64,000 bases of DNA from Neofusicoccum parvum. Lineage: Eukaryota; Ascomycota; Dothideomycetes; Botryosphaeriales; Botryosphaeriaceae. Positions 1 through 11,665 of this stretch are shown here, piece after piece. The notes below the pieces were generated by a model that did no database searches, was not told the origin of the DNA, and saw only the letters and a program-made list of their open reading frames with translations. The stretch spans positions 372,001 through 436,000 of the forward strand of contig CP087210.1 in NCBI GenBank assembly GCA_020912385.1, read 5' to 3'. Each line of letters starts with the position of its first letter. The first letter of the stretch is position 1. The position numbers were made by a program, and so were the translations under genes.

Positions 1-535
1 ATTCGGATGTAAAGAGACGGCCATGCCCCACCAGCTCATGTCAATTCATATTATATTGCGTTGTGAAGGCCTTTCGAATGTGAAATGAAGAGATATTGAA
101 TGTTATGAGAGCGTGGAATAGACATGCCTTCCTGTGTACCCCAACTTCTCCAGTTCGTCAAAAAGCTGGATCATTTATACTGCTTTCTCTATTCAAAACT
201 CGTAGATAGTGCCTTCGGACTTTTCCAGGGGATTTTCGGAGTCATGGGTAGAGACGAGAATGTCAATGTGCAGATAAGAAAGCTTGAGTTTGAAGGAACC
301 AACTCGATTGTGGTGAAAGCTTAGGAAGCTTGGAAAGGGCGCTCGTTAATACGGCTGGGGTTGAGTTAAAGGAGACATAGAAGAGGCGATGCGGGTTATC
401 AGATTATGTAGGGCTGGTCGATGATCGGATGTCTTGAGATCCTGCTTCTACAGATGCTTGGTCTCGGGTCGACAAGGGCGAGAGTGGTCAGGTTGGCAGA
501 AATGGTATCTTGATTGTAAAATCCAACCCGCGTTC
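1..535. other. Gene-free left edge
   Basis: No convincing coding frame. The longest open stretch (about 124-324, plus strand) has no recognisable motif and no splice continuation. Because the BUD22-like gene on the minus strand ends at 536, the right part is probably its 3' untranslated region. I see nothing else in it. Confidence 0.4.
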
Positions 536-1937
536 TTAGTCGAATACGACCTTCTTACCCTGAAACTGAACATTACCAAGCTTCGCCTTCTCCTTTGCCT
601 TCTTGGCAGCCTCCCAACTGGGATGCAGTTTGCCCGCATCATCTCTGTGGTCCTTCTTCTTCCCCAACTCCACAAGATTGGCGTCCGTCGCTTTCGGACC
701 ACGACCGCCCCGATTCTCTCCCCTGTCGCTTCTCCCGAACCTGCCCTTTCCTCTGCCACCAGCCCCGTCTACAGCACCACGTTTGGCGTCCCATCCTGCA
801 TTCCTGTCGTTCTTCTCTTTCTCCTTCTGTTTCCCCAGATGTTTGGCTTCCTTGCCATACTTCTTCTCCCACAGCTGCTGTCTTGCGCGCTGTCCACGGC
901 GGTTCTTCTTGGGCGGCGCGATATCCTCATCCAGATCTTCCGCTTCCGATTCTGAGCCACTGATGTAGCCAACGGCTGATAGCGAAGGGAGGAAGGTGGA
1001 CTTGTTCGTAATGACCGGACCTTTTGCTTTCGATTTCGACTTGGGCGCTGACTCCGAGGATTCAGATGCCGAGTCATCAGAGAACGTCGGTTCTGGCGAC
1101 AGCGAGGGAGAAGCTTCTCGAGAAGACGGAGGCGTGAAAGACAAGTCCCGAACCGGCTTGTAGTTGCGCTTGAGCGCAGCCTTAATGTCCTCCTCTGACT
1201 CTTCATCCGAAGATGCAGCGATGCGTTCCGAGAAGCCCTCAAACTCCTCGCTATCCCACTCACCCTCCTCTCCATCATCCATCGACTCCTCGTCACTACT
1301 CTCCTCAGAGCTCTCTGGTGTTGCGACCCTCGCCTTAGCCTTCCCCGCCTTCTCCTCCCCGCCCTTCGCCTTCTTCGCCTTCGGTCCCTTGCCCCCGTCC
1401 TCCAGCCCCAAGATCGCCCGCACATCCCTCACCACCTCCCCCATCGCCTCCTTCGTCGGGTTCGCATTGAACAACCTCGCCTGCACGTTCATAGCCGCCG
1501 CATCTCCCTTCCCCTTCCCCTCCGGCACCTTCACCCAAGGCGGCAGCGCCGGATGTTCCGCCACGCTCTTAATCTTCAACAACGTCTTATACAGATGCGT
1601 CTCGGCCAGGACATGATACTCGACTTTCTGCGCGCACGTCAGCCCCTACCCCAAACCCCAGCCTCGCCCCGGCAGCAGAGCCCAGCGACGCCCTCACCTT
1701 CAACGCCTCGATCTCGGCGTCGATCCTCTCGACCTCCTTCGCCTTCCCTTCCTTCTCCGCGGCCTTGCGCCGCCGGCTCAGCTTCTGCCGCTCGAAGCCG
1801 CGCGACACCCGGAGCGCCTTGTTCAGCGCCTTCTTGCCCTGCTCGAGCCGCGGCGGGAGGTGCTTGCGCTGCTTGGCTGTTGCGCGGTCGGAGGCGGCGG
1901 GTTGCTCGCTGTCGTCGGAGCGCTTGCGTTTGGGCAT
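536..1937 (-). CDS. BUD22: BUD22-like ribosome biogenesis protein
   Basis: Predicted 443-aa nuclear/nucleolar protein in two exons: 1698-1937 and 536-1627, with an intron at 1628-1697 (donor GTGAGG, acceptor GCGCGCAG). The join falls between codons and restores a continuous helical stretch reading KVEYHVLAETHLYKTLLKIK. The N-terminus is Lys/Arg-rich (MPKRKRSDD) and followed by a coiled-coil-like segment. The middle is acidic and Ser-rich (SSEESSDEES, SDEESEED), and the C-terminus is basic, Gly/Arg-rich, ending in LHPSWEAAKKAKEK...FQGKKVVFD. That C-terminal signature is characteristic of the BUD22/SRFBP1 family, which in yeast acts in 40S subunit and 18S rRNA maturation. The role is transferred from the family; the motif and architecture are seen directly. 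The start is the first ATG of the frame. The REI1 homologue at 7.1 kb is also a ribosome-assembly gene, but the two are not adjacent. Confidence 0.85.
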
Positions 1938-2700
1938 GGTGGTGGTGGCGGCGGCGGTCGCGTGGCCGTGCGGGTCGGCGCGCTCTCGGGTAGGGAGGTA
2001 GGAGCTGCGCGTGGTGCTGGGGCGCGGAGGAGAGGAGTTGGAGGAGGCGTGCTGGTGCAGTTGCGTCGCGGGAAAGTTTTGGACGGGCGCGAGTCAGCTG
2101 GCGAGGTCGAAGGGTCTTGACCCGAGTCGCGCCACGGCCCGTGCGACGACGTCTCGTTGGTTGCTGAACGGCTCTTTTGATCCCAATGTAAAACTGGAGA
2201 AAGTAAAAGAAGCCTGGAGAAGCCCTTAGCCGTATGGCTGCACTGATTGTTAGGGGTAGTCCGTAACGAGACTATAAGGGACCAGAAAAGAGGACAAAAT
2301 ATGCTCGCCTATACTAAGAGGTACGCCTGGTATCCCCTTAGTAACCTCTCTATCTGCCAGATGATTCACGGTCCTCCTGGTCTGAGTGCATGACTTGGCT
2401 TATGCGAGATAGAACAGACTCAATAGGAACCGTCTATATCTACCAGGCCCAAACTTGAACTCGAACCCACGCCTCTACAAACGAAGTTGCTCGATATCGT
2501 TGTCTCCGAATAGTCACGAAAGTACAATTACACTAACAGAGTCTAGCAGTGGATGAAGTACCAACCGTTATCCGGACATAGAGGCATTCCGCAAAGACTG
2601 TGCCTCACTTCAAGACCAAGACACGCAAAAAAACATTGGACATAAACACCTCTATTTTCCCGCCAAAAAAACGCCATCTACGCACCTCCCGCCCCCCTCC
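1938..2700. other. Intergenic region between BUD22-like and HECT genes
   Basis: About 760 bp holding the BUD22-like promoter (right of 1937) and the 3' flank of the HECT ligase. It has no supportable gene. A short stretch near 2455-2480 resembles a tRNA B box but cannot fold as a T arm, so no tRNA is called. Confidence 0.4.
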
Positions 2701-5700
2701 TCAAGCGGCACCAAACCCCCTCGAATTCTCCAACGCAATCGCCAACTTCCTCTCCAATTTCTCCCTGCCCGAATACTCCGGCAACAACAGCCTCCCAAAG
2801 CACGTCGAACTCGTCGGCAACCCCTCCCCATCCGGCCCGTTCCTCTGCACCCAAAACACCACGCTCTCGATGCCCGCCACCGGGACGCGGTCGCTGGCGG
2901 TGACGAACTCGAGCAGCTTGCGCTTCTGCTCCTGCGGCATGGCGTGGACCGAGTCCCAGAAGATGCGGACGAAGGGGTGCGCGGCGTCGAAGCCGCCGTC
3001 GTAGCGGGCGACGCGCTCGAGCGCGCGCGTGTCGATGTCCGTGCTGCCCTCGACGATGTGCGAGAGCAGCGACGGGCGGAGGAGCGCGAGGTGCTGCGCC
3101 GGCAGGCAGGTGCGGAAGCCGCGCGCGAAGGCTTCGAATTGCGGGCGGATGGATTTGTCCGTGAGCCAGGAGACGTAGTCGCGGACGAATTGCTCGCGGT
3201 TGGTGTTGGTTACGAGCGGTGCTTCAGGGCCGGGCGGCCAGTTCACTATAGGTGTGGGGTTAGATGATGATGGAGATATTTCCAAGCCATCTGTGTAGTC
3301 GAGGAGTGTGTGGGGTGACGGTATTTCCGCGTCTTCGTTCATAGCATCCATGTTGATGTTGATGATGAGACCTCGTGCTTCAAAACTGAATTCGTAACCG
3401 CGGCTGAGTATGTCTGCAACATCATCTTCGCAATTAAGCAAGAACTGGAAGCTCTTAACAAGGTCTGGCCACCCTTCTCCGAGATGATGCGGACGGACTG
3501 GCTTCCCGAGTAACTTGAGGTAAAGCGCCCCAGGGAATGTGACGGGTAGTGTGATGCCGTTGTAGACAGCAATGGAGAAGAGGAGGCCTATGAGCTCAAA
3601 TCGTGAGAGTGGCTCTAATGAGAATGGCTGGAACCAGGTCATGCGCGTTTGTGAGTCGACAGTGAACATGCCTGTGCATCGAGATTAGCATTCCATTGCT
3701 GATCAAACAGGACGGATCGGCCTACCATTATCAGGATTGAATGCTTCAGCGAGAGCGACCCTGAAAAACTCTTGCGCTACACCGCCCTGGTCCACACCCT
3801 GCTCTCCTTCCAGTTTTCCCATTCGCACCTTGAGTGGCAGGAGTAGCTGGCGCTTTTCTAACCCCCAGAGTTGATCAAGTGTGTCTTCCAGGACGTTACT
3901 TCTCCGTACATCCAACGAGAGGTATCTGCTAGATGCAATTGCATAGTGTTGGTCCAAGTAATCCCGCCATTGGTCGCTCAAGAAATGACGACTGAACCGA
4001 TCTTGTAAATGGTAGTTATTCCCGGCAGTGGTAAAATGTCTCGACATGACCGAGAAATTCAGTGCACGGAAGTACTGGACAAGTAGGCCACTCGGAAAGA
4101 AGAAGGGACACTGAAGGATGTGGCGATGATTTGGATCTTGCTTGCGATCAAGGTAACTGTTGATGAGTTCCGTTGTGTCGAGCTTGTACTTGAAGTACGA
4201 CAGCTCGTGCATATGGCGGTGAATGTTGAGGTTCGAGTGGTCGTAGAGGTCACTGAGAATTTCAGCCGCAGCTCCTACAGCATCCCAGCGCTTGAGTTCA
4301 TGCTGTCCAGTCCAATTCTTCATGACTATTGTCTTCAGCCACTCCACGAGTGTGCCCGCAATCGTCCAGTTCGACCATGTGTCCATGACTCTTTCCTCTT
4401 CCCATTTTGCACGGAAAAGGCCAACGCGTCGATATCTTTCACAGTCAACCAAGTGCTTGTAAACGATTGTCATGACCCAATCGGAGGATTTAGAGTGATC
4501 TTTGGACGTGTTTTTCAACATCTCTGAAAAGCATCTTCGAGCTCCTATTGCTCTCACCAGACGAGTGGCCAAACGGATAGCAGGCTCATATTCAAGTTGA
4601 TCTGTGATCATGAGCCACATGGGAGTGTACGGTACGGTAGTCTGGTTATCCGCCAGGTTCTGAGTATCGTTTGGTGAGATCCACCCAAAAGGTCGTAGCC
4701 CTCGGACAAACTTCCAGGCATTTGGCTTGCCTCTTGTCACAAGTGAAGTTAAGGCGTGGATGCATACCATGATGATGTGGGCAGCATCTTCATCAGACAC
4801 GTACTCCGGTTGGTCGTCGATATCCCGACGACCAGGCATATCATCGGGCGGAGGCTTCTTCGTCTTAGACGTCTTTCTGATCTTGAGCTCGGGAGGTGGA
4901 GTAAAAAGGCACTCCAGACTGTACCAGAGGCTATCATAGATGAGAGAGCCGTTGATGGACTGCCAAGACCTGAATGCGTGTTCCATTTCCCATGCGTCCA
5001 AGTGCGCCAGAGGGGTGTTGCGGTGGGTCCATGCGGTGGTCTTTTCACGGAAAGATTTGAGGAGAATCTTGGGGTTACTGAGAGACCGGGAGAGGCACTC
5101 GTCAACAATACGCCACCTTCTGTTCTTGGAACCGGGGCTTGTGAACGAGCTTGCAGGCTCTATGATGGCATCTCTTGTTCTTGTATCCGGGATGGATCCA
5201 TCAGACATGGCGATTCGTTTCAGGTCTTCCATGATGGCACAGCTCAAATGCGTAGTGGCGAAGAGTGTTTTACCAGGCTGAGACCGGGGTTTGGATACCG
5301 ATTCGGCTTTCACGGGAACCCGTACTTTCCGAATAGGCGGCTCCCGACTCTCCTGAGAACCACGAGAACTTCCACTAGAAGTCTTCTCGGAAAGGTGGTT
5401 GCCAGCCGCCTTGCCGCTTGGGGTCGCATGACTGGGTGGTGTTGACAGTGGGGTGTTTTCTTTGCCGCTAGAATCGGATTCGCCGTCGATCGAGGGTGTT
5501 GTAGATCTAGTCAGACTGTCTCGGCTTGGCTCAGGTACAGTTCCAGTAGGCAGCAGAGCGTGTCCGTTTACAGTCCCATTAACGGCTTTTGTCTCTCTTT
5601 TGACTGTGATGTCGCCATTACTCTTTGACGTTGAGGTAACAGACAGTCGCTCCAGGTGGTTCCCAAGAGCAGGAACGGGGTCTGGAATTCGAGTATCCTC

Positions 5701-6339
5701 CGCATTTTCTACCATGTTGCTTTCCCCCGCGTTCAGTAGGCTGGCTCCTGCCTTTTCACTTATCTCTCCTTGTTCGTTTGAACCACGCGCCGTCCTCAGA
5801 GAACGGGAAATGCTGGAGTTGAACAAGTTCTGTGACAAGGACCGCGAGTCAATCTTGAAGCGTATGGGATCCGAGGACTCGATATCGAACTCGGCGGTAT
5901 TCGAAAATCGAAAGGCGAAATGGGTCGGACTGCACAAACCGCTAGCCGGATCATCTTGGCTGGCAAGATGATATGCAAGTGCCCTTGCAGTAAGAGGGGA
6001 TGGTCGGCGAATGGGCTTGTTTGTGATGCGCTTGACACAGGTGAAGCAGGTGGGCGTGGTACAGTTGGCACTGTCGCATCCGTAGCGGATCTGCAGCATG
6101 TATCTTCATCACATCAGCAGGTTGCGTGGCTGGTGGAGCAAAAGCACGCACCGACGGACCAAGTACTCGAAGGTGGTCATGCGCAGTCGGAGGGCGCCGT
6201 GCAAACTCTCGTCCTCCGACTCGATGAATGCGCTGTTTTCCAGGACCCGCGCCCACGCATTTCGCAGGTGCTGGGTGGGCTGCGGCGGATGGGCCATGGC
6301 GGAGGAAGAGGGAGGAGCCCCTCGTGTGTCGCCCGTCAT
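2701..6339 (-). CDS. HECT-type E3 ubiquitin ligase with N-terminal AZUL zinc finger (UBE3A-like)
   Basis: About 1175 aa in three exons: 6148-6339, 3726-6090 and 2701-3671. The introns are 6091-6147 (donor GTGCTT, the weakest call, possible branch CTGAT) and 3672-3725 (GTAGGC...CACAG). Near residues 65-85 the cysteine array CDSANCTTPTCFTC (C-x4-C-x4-C-x2-C) matches the zinc-binding AZUL domain of UBE3A-type ligases. A long middle region is low-complexity (Ser/Thr/Pro) and then helical. The last ~350 residues form the HECT domain (GGVAQEFFRVALAEAF in the N-lobe), with the catalytic cysteine in LPTSSTCFGRLLLPEYS at about residue 1143. The cysteine accepts ubiquitin from an E2 and passes it to a substrate lysine; the substrate is unknown. 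An alternative start is the ATG at 6297, or 6099 if the first intron is wrong. The family is secure; the N-terminal exon is less so. Confidence 0.88.
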
Positions 6340-7101
6340 CTCATCGGGTCAGCGCAAAGGACACGCCAGGCAGATGCGCTGGTGTCGGGCCGTGGGACGG
6401 CGGAGGTGCAGAAGCCGCGGTCGCGGGCGTGGACGTGGGCGTGGACGTGGGCGTGGACGTGGACGTGGGCGCGGGCGTCGGCAGCGGTCGCAGAAGTCAC
6501 AGAGCACGCAGCAGCAGGCGCTAGATGCGGCATGACGGGTCGTCGTGGTGAAGGCGCAGCGGCGGGAGGTCTGCTAGCAGTCCATGGCCGTCTTCGGTGT
6601 CGCAGCGCGTGGCGCGAGTCGACGGATGCACCCGCCCGTGGCCAGCAACTGCGCTGTGTCAGCATCAGCAGGCTGTCACGGCCGCCCAAGGGTCGGGGAA
6701 CGTGAGCCATCCCTGCATGCGCTCAGACGTCATCCGCAGTCCACACTGGCCGAACGTCAGCCCTACGCGCCTGTCGAAATTCCTCGCGCCGTGCGTTGGT
6801 AAGCCGATCGCGAGGATAGTGCTCGCCACAGCCAGGCCCCCGGGCCCCAACATCACAAGCCTGCCTGCTGCGACGCCTGCGGTTGCACGCTACATATTCC
6901 GCCTGTCCGCCTGTTCCGCGCTCACCGTTCCCCGTCTTTTCCGTTTCTCGCGAGTCCGAGCCAGCGCTGGGCAATCTCCCGCCAACCGATTGCGACCCAC
7001 TGCCACCCAGCGGCCCCTCCATTGCGCCGTTATCTGGACCTCCAACTTTTCTTCGCACCACCTCACTCCCTCTCCCGCCACCAGGGAAAGCACGATACAC
7101 C
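6340..7101. promoter_or_regulatory. Shared intergenic region of HECT ligase and REI1
   Basis: These 762 bp separate two divergently transcribed genes, so they must hold both promoters. The part next to the ligase carries a GC-rich hexamer minisatellite (6425-6478). The part next to REI1 is pyrimidine-rich, as is common before fungal start codons. No TATA box is assigned. Confidence 0.5.
6425..6478. repeat. Hexamer minisatellite, nine GG(G/A)CGT units
   Basis: 54 bp made of nine consecutive hexamers, mostly alternating GGGCGT and GGACGT (a 12-bp higher-order unit), with one variant GGGCGC. It lies about 85-140 bp upstream of the predicted ligase start. The reading frames that cross it are artefacts of the repeat. 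Confidence 0.85.
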
Positions 7102-8793
7102 ATGGCTACGCAGGCGTCTCACCCGTTTACATGCAACACCTGTCAGGTGGCGTTCCGCGCCAGCGAGCTGCAGCGCGCCCACATGCAGACTGACTGGCAG
7201 TAAGTCCACCTCCACATCTTCGAGTCTGCTTCGGAGAGCCGTATTGATGCTAAAAGTATTTGTCGCACTCTAGTCGCTACAACCTGAAGCGCCGCGTCGC
7301 CTCGCTGCCCCCGCTCTCGTCTGAAATCTTCGCGGAGAAGGTTCTGGCAAACAAGGCTTCGGCCGCCGCCACTGCGGCTCGCGCGCAATTCGAGAAAACT
7401 TGCGATGCCTGCACGAAGACGTACTTCAGCGAAAACGCCTTCAACAACCATCTGAACAGCCAGAAGCACAAGCAGAATGTCGTGAAGGCGGCGCGCGCCG
7501 GCGTGAAGGAAGATGACGCTACGTCGGTCATGAGCTCGACTTTCTCTCTCGGCGAGCCCGTCGAGACCGCGTCGACACCCGATAAGGAAGCGGAGGCGGA
7601 GTTCTCGCGGGTTGTGGACGGCATGGAGAATGCGTCTTTGGAAGATAGCGATCCTATTTCGCGCAGGCCCACTAGGCCTCATCACTCTGCTCAGGGAGAA
7701 CAGCAAGGAGGGCCGCTTTCAGAGACGAGCACAACCACTGCTCAATCTGCGAACGGCGAGGTCCCCGAGCAGGTTCTCGACTGTCTTTTCTGCAACTACC
7801 GCTCCCCTACCCGTGATCTGAACCTCGCCCATATGCAACGCTTCCACAGCCTCTTCATTCCCGAACAAGAGTATCTCGTGGATCTTGACGGCCTTCTCAA
7901 GCATCTATGGAGGAAGATTCACGAATACTACCAGTGCTTGTACTGCAACAAGCTGGTGTATACGGCCGCCGGAATCCAGACGCACATGCGCGATACGGGT
8001 CACTGCAAGATCGCTTACGATGCGGAAGACGAGATGCTCGAGCTTGGCGAGTTCTACGACTTCACGCGTACCTACTCTGATGACGAGGATGGCTCGGACA
8101 CCGAAGGCGAGGGTGGCGAGGATGACGGCTGGGAAACCGACTCAACTGTCTCAGACGTTCCCACCGACGAGATTACGTCCGTTCCCATCGATGACCGCTC
8201 GGAGCGCTACGCCAAGCTCGGCCTGCACAAGCACCACTCTCACAACGACCCGCGTCCGCACAAGTCTGTCGACGGCTACCACAGCCACGCCCACAACGGT
8301 CCTCGCGCCGTCTATCGCGACGAGTACGAACTCCACCTGCCTACCGGCCGTACTGCCGGTCACCGTTCGCTCCGCACGTACTACCGCCAGAACCTGCGCA
8401 ACTACCCGTCTGCGGCCGAACGTGCCGAACAACTTGCCATCGAGGAAGCCCAGGCCCTGCGCGGCTCCGGCTCGGATGACGAGGATGAGGCAGATGGAGG
8501 TGTCGAGCTTACGCCCGGCCGAGGACGCGGCGAGGACCGCGGAAGAGGCCGGCAGCTGGTCACCCGTGCGAACGGCGGACTGGGCATGGTCGGTGTCAGC
8601 GATACCAAGAAGAGAGAAGTGCGCGCGGTCGAGAAGAGGGAGGCGAAGCGCGCACAGCGCGACCAGGCCAAGGCGGAATGGACCAAGAACAAGAAGGGCA
8701 ACTCCCAGAAGCACTTCAGGGTAAGCTTATCCTTTGCACTACTTGTGAAGTATATGAATACTAACATCCTCCCAGGATCCTCTCCTCCAGTGA
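7102..8793 (+). CDS. REI1: REI1-like cytoplasmic 60S maturation factor (C2H2 zinc fingers)
   Basis: Predicted 520 aa in three exons: 7102-7199, 7274-8720 and 8776-8793, the last coding only GATCCTCTCCTCCAG plus stop. Splicing restores two family landmarks: the first junction creates TDWHRYNLKRR after the first zinc finger, and the last creates the C-terminal HFRDPLLQ. Four C2H2-type fingers are visible: residues ~11-33 (CNTCQVAF), ~76-98 (CDACTKTYF), CLFCNYRSPTRD in the middle, and CLYCNKLVYTAAGIQTHMRD. An acidic Asp/Glu stretch and a basic C-terminus follow. REI1 works in the cytoplasm on late pre-60S particles, releasing Arx1/Alb1 and probing the exit tunnel; this is transferred from yeast. 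The start ATG (CACCATGG) is in good context. Yeast has a paralogue, REH1, so the exact orthologue is not decided. Confidence 0.93.
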
Positions 8794-9824
8794 TCAATCT
8801 TCGCTTGGGTTTCCATTCGGCGCTATCTTTCGTGGGATTCTTGGGAGTATTTGTTCGTCATTGCATGGAACGGGTTACCGACTGTGGGTCTGTCAATAAG
8901 ATGATGGAGGGGGGTTTCGGTCAATTCCGAGTGGGCTGAAAGGGGGAATGTCACGAAATGCTCATAGTCACGGCGAAAGAACGATGAAAAAAGTAAATAG
9001 AAAGCAATCGGATTCATGAATACTGTTTTCACAATTTCCTTCGTACTTCGCTATCCGTATTCGTAAACGTCGGCCGACCGCCACCTCCGCCCTACCTATC
9101 CGACTTCGTTTGCCCAGCGGTCCCTTACACGAACTCATCTTATGGTGGAGTTACGGTGTCTCACCTCCGCATAAACACAGCCCACATTAGTTGCTACGTT
9201 CGAAGTTGAGCGACGCGCATGTCTTTTGCCCGTTCGGGTGAGGCGCAGTGAGTTGTGCGGGGGTGATGCTTGTGTGGGGATGACGCTGGCGCGCAGGTGC
9301 GGGCAGATTTTGAGGGCCGTTTACGGAGGAGGTGTTTGGCCGTGTCGCGGGGCTAGATTTGAAATGGATTTGTTGGGTGGGAATAGAGATTGCAGCGTGG
9401 ATGCGTAAGTTCACAGTAGAAGAGCACCAACCAAGCTGAGTGCTGCTGCATCCTTCCTAGCGCGTTTCTCAGGCGCCATGCCTCCTTCTCACAGGAGTCC
9501 ATCATATCCATGGTACGGTCTTGAAACGCTGCTGTCATCCCTGGCAAGCTTTCTTACGGAGCTGCCCGATGCCGTACCGTCGTTCAGTCGATTTTCACAT
9601 GCTCAGCTTCGTCGATCTTGCTCTTGACTTTCTTCTTGCCTTTACTGTCCAATTTCTGCACCACAAACCAGACTTATATTCTTCCGGGCTATGGCAAGCT
9701 GTACTTTGGAAAAACGGGCGTGTTTGGCCCCCTTTGAGGCTCGAACTGCAGCGCGAGTCCTTTATACGGAGCAAAGAAAGCACTAAGATTCCCGACCGTC
9801 TCAGATCCGGCACTCCCGCCCAAC
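8794..9824. other. Convergent intergenic region after REI1 and the sugar transporter
   Basis: About 1 kb between two gene 3' ends. The open frames here are short, overlap on both strands and lack motifs. I see no gene or RNA in it. Confidence 0.4.
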
Positions 9825-11665
9825 TCACGCCGACCGCACCGCCTCGACATGACTGACCGTCCCAGTCTTCTCCGCCGGCATATCCTCGTGGTGAATCTGC
9901 TTCTCCACCGCCGCAGTCGCCTCGTCCGCAAGCTGCTTGTCCTCGAACACTGCATCTAGTCAGCCCCTGACACACTACCCAGCATCTCAGCTGAGGTGAG
10001 AACTTACAGAACGCCAACTCCTCCAGCGTCCTCCCGCTCGTCTCGGGGAACAAGAAGTACACAACCACAATCTCGAACGCAATCCAGCAGCAATACGTCA
10101 GCAGCCACCTCCACTTGATCCGCTCCAACCCGATCGGATTCACAAAGGTGGTGAAGAACCCGGCGCCCCGGCCCCAGAACTGGAACACAGCCAGGCCGCG
10201 CGCGCGCTGGGCGTACGGGAACAGCTCGACCAGGTACGTGTAGGTCAGGGCATTGTAGCCGATGTTGTAGGCGGGCGAGTAGGCGAAGATGAAGAAGATG
10301 GTGAGGCGGGCGGCGGCGACGGCCTCGGTGGTGAGGAAGCGCTCCATGGAGATGGTCCAGCCGACGTAGACGCACAGCAGCGAGACGGTGCAGGTCAGGT
10401 ACATGCTGCGGCGGCGGAAGCGGCCGACCAGCAGCGCGATGGTCATGCCGTTGACGAAGTTCCAGCACGTGATGCCGACGTTCAGCTTGCCCTTGAACTG
10501 CGGGTCCGTGAAGCCCATCAGCGAGAGCAGGTCGTCCAGGTAGTACGAGATCAGCGTGTTGCCCGACCACTGCGTGAACAGCCCCAGCAGCGACCCGATC
10601 ATCACCCGCCGCCGCATGCCCGCCGTGCGTAGCAGGTCCATCCAGGACTGCTTGCTGTGCTCGAGCTCGATCTTGATGGTCGATTGGATCTGCGCCATCT
10701 CCGCGCGCGCGAATTCCGAGGTGGCGTCGCCTTCGGCGTGGTATTTGACGAGGATGGCCATGGCTTCTTCGTGCCGGTCGCGGCTGATCAAGAAACGAGG
10801 GCTCTCGGGGATGAAGCTGGAGGGTAGTGTTAGTCCTTGAACACCTTCAGATTTCTGTGGGCTTGAAGTAAGGGTCTCACAAGATGAAGGTTACTTGCAG
10901 CGCCGAGGGCACTGCTTGCAGCAGCGACGGGATCCGCCACGCCCAGTCTGAGGGGACCTTTTGCGTTCCGAACGTGATCCCGGCGGCGAGGATAGATCCG
11001 ATGAACCAACATGCGTTGAACATAGAGGTCAGCACGGGACGTTCTTTCGGGTAGCCCAGCTCGCCCATGAGGGAAGACGCGGCGACGATGCAGAAAGGGA
11101 TGCCGAAGCCGAGCAGCCAGCGGGCGACGAGGTACATGCCGACTGTGTTTCTTCTTGTTAGTGGATGGACGCATTGAGGGCTTTGGATGGTTCCCACCGC
11201 CGTTGGAGAATCCCTGCAAAAACGCTCCGATGATCATCATGCAAGATCCGAAGAAGACGCACCAGCGTCTGCCGAAGCGGTCGTTGATCATAGGGATGAA
11301 TGGGAGAGCGCATATGGCGCCGAGGGAGTAGATGGCTGCGATGATTCCTTTCAAGGATCCTGTGGGGTGGCCGAAGTCTGCGAGGCATTATCAGCCAATT
11401 GCTCCAGTCTCCCGGTCCAGGACGTATGAATATTGGTTCTGGAAGGGGATAGGTCTGTACATTCTTTCCACGGATCAACCAGCTGCACCGCGTTGATCAT
11501 CTGTGAGTCGAAGCCGGACGTCATCTCGACGCCCATGCATGTTGGGAACAGCAGGAAGTAGAGCCTGCGCAAATTCGGTTTCTTGTACCATGGCACCTTG
11601 TCCTCCTCGGCCATGCGCTGGAGGATGGGGTCGGCGGCGCCATCGGTGTGAGGTTTGAGAACCAT
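9825..11665 (-). CDS. MFS sugar transporter (hexose/lactose-permease-like)
   Basis: Predicted 526-aa plasma-membrane transporter in five exons: 11461-11665, 11198-11377, 10881-11142, 10008-10816 and 9825-9949. The four introns are 83, 55, 64 and 58 nt, and every junction keeps frame. About 12 membrane segments are evident. Sugar-porter signatures are present: DRFGRRWCVFFG after TM2, a membrane segment VARWLLGFG, PESPR at the end of the N-half (FIPESPRFLIS, created by splicing), and PETSGRTLEE after the last helix. These place it in the proton-coupled sugar porter family of the MFS, closest in style to fungal lactose permease/hexose transporters. The substrate cannot be read from sequence. The final exon codes a hydrophilic cytoplasmic tail. 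It is one of three minus-strand nutrient genes in a row, each with its own promoter region. Confidence 0.92.

Noticed and set aside
2404..2440. Similarity to 42389-42415 (shared GATAGAACAGACTC)
   Set aside because: A 14-base match is expected by chance in a window this long, and the surrounding sequence does not align well.
2440..2530. tRNA-like text (B-box-like GGGTTCGAGTTC on the minus strand)
   Set aside because: The bases around the loop cannot pair into a 5-bp T stem, and no A box or acceptor stem is found at the right distance.
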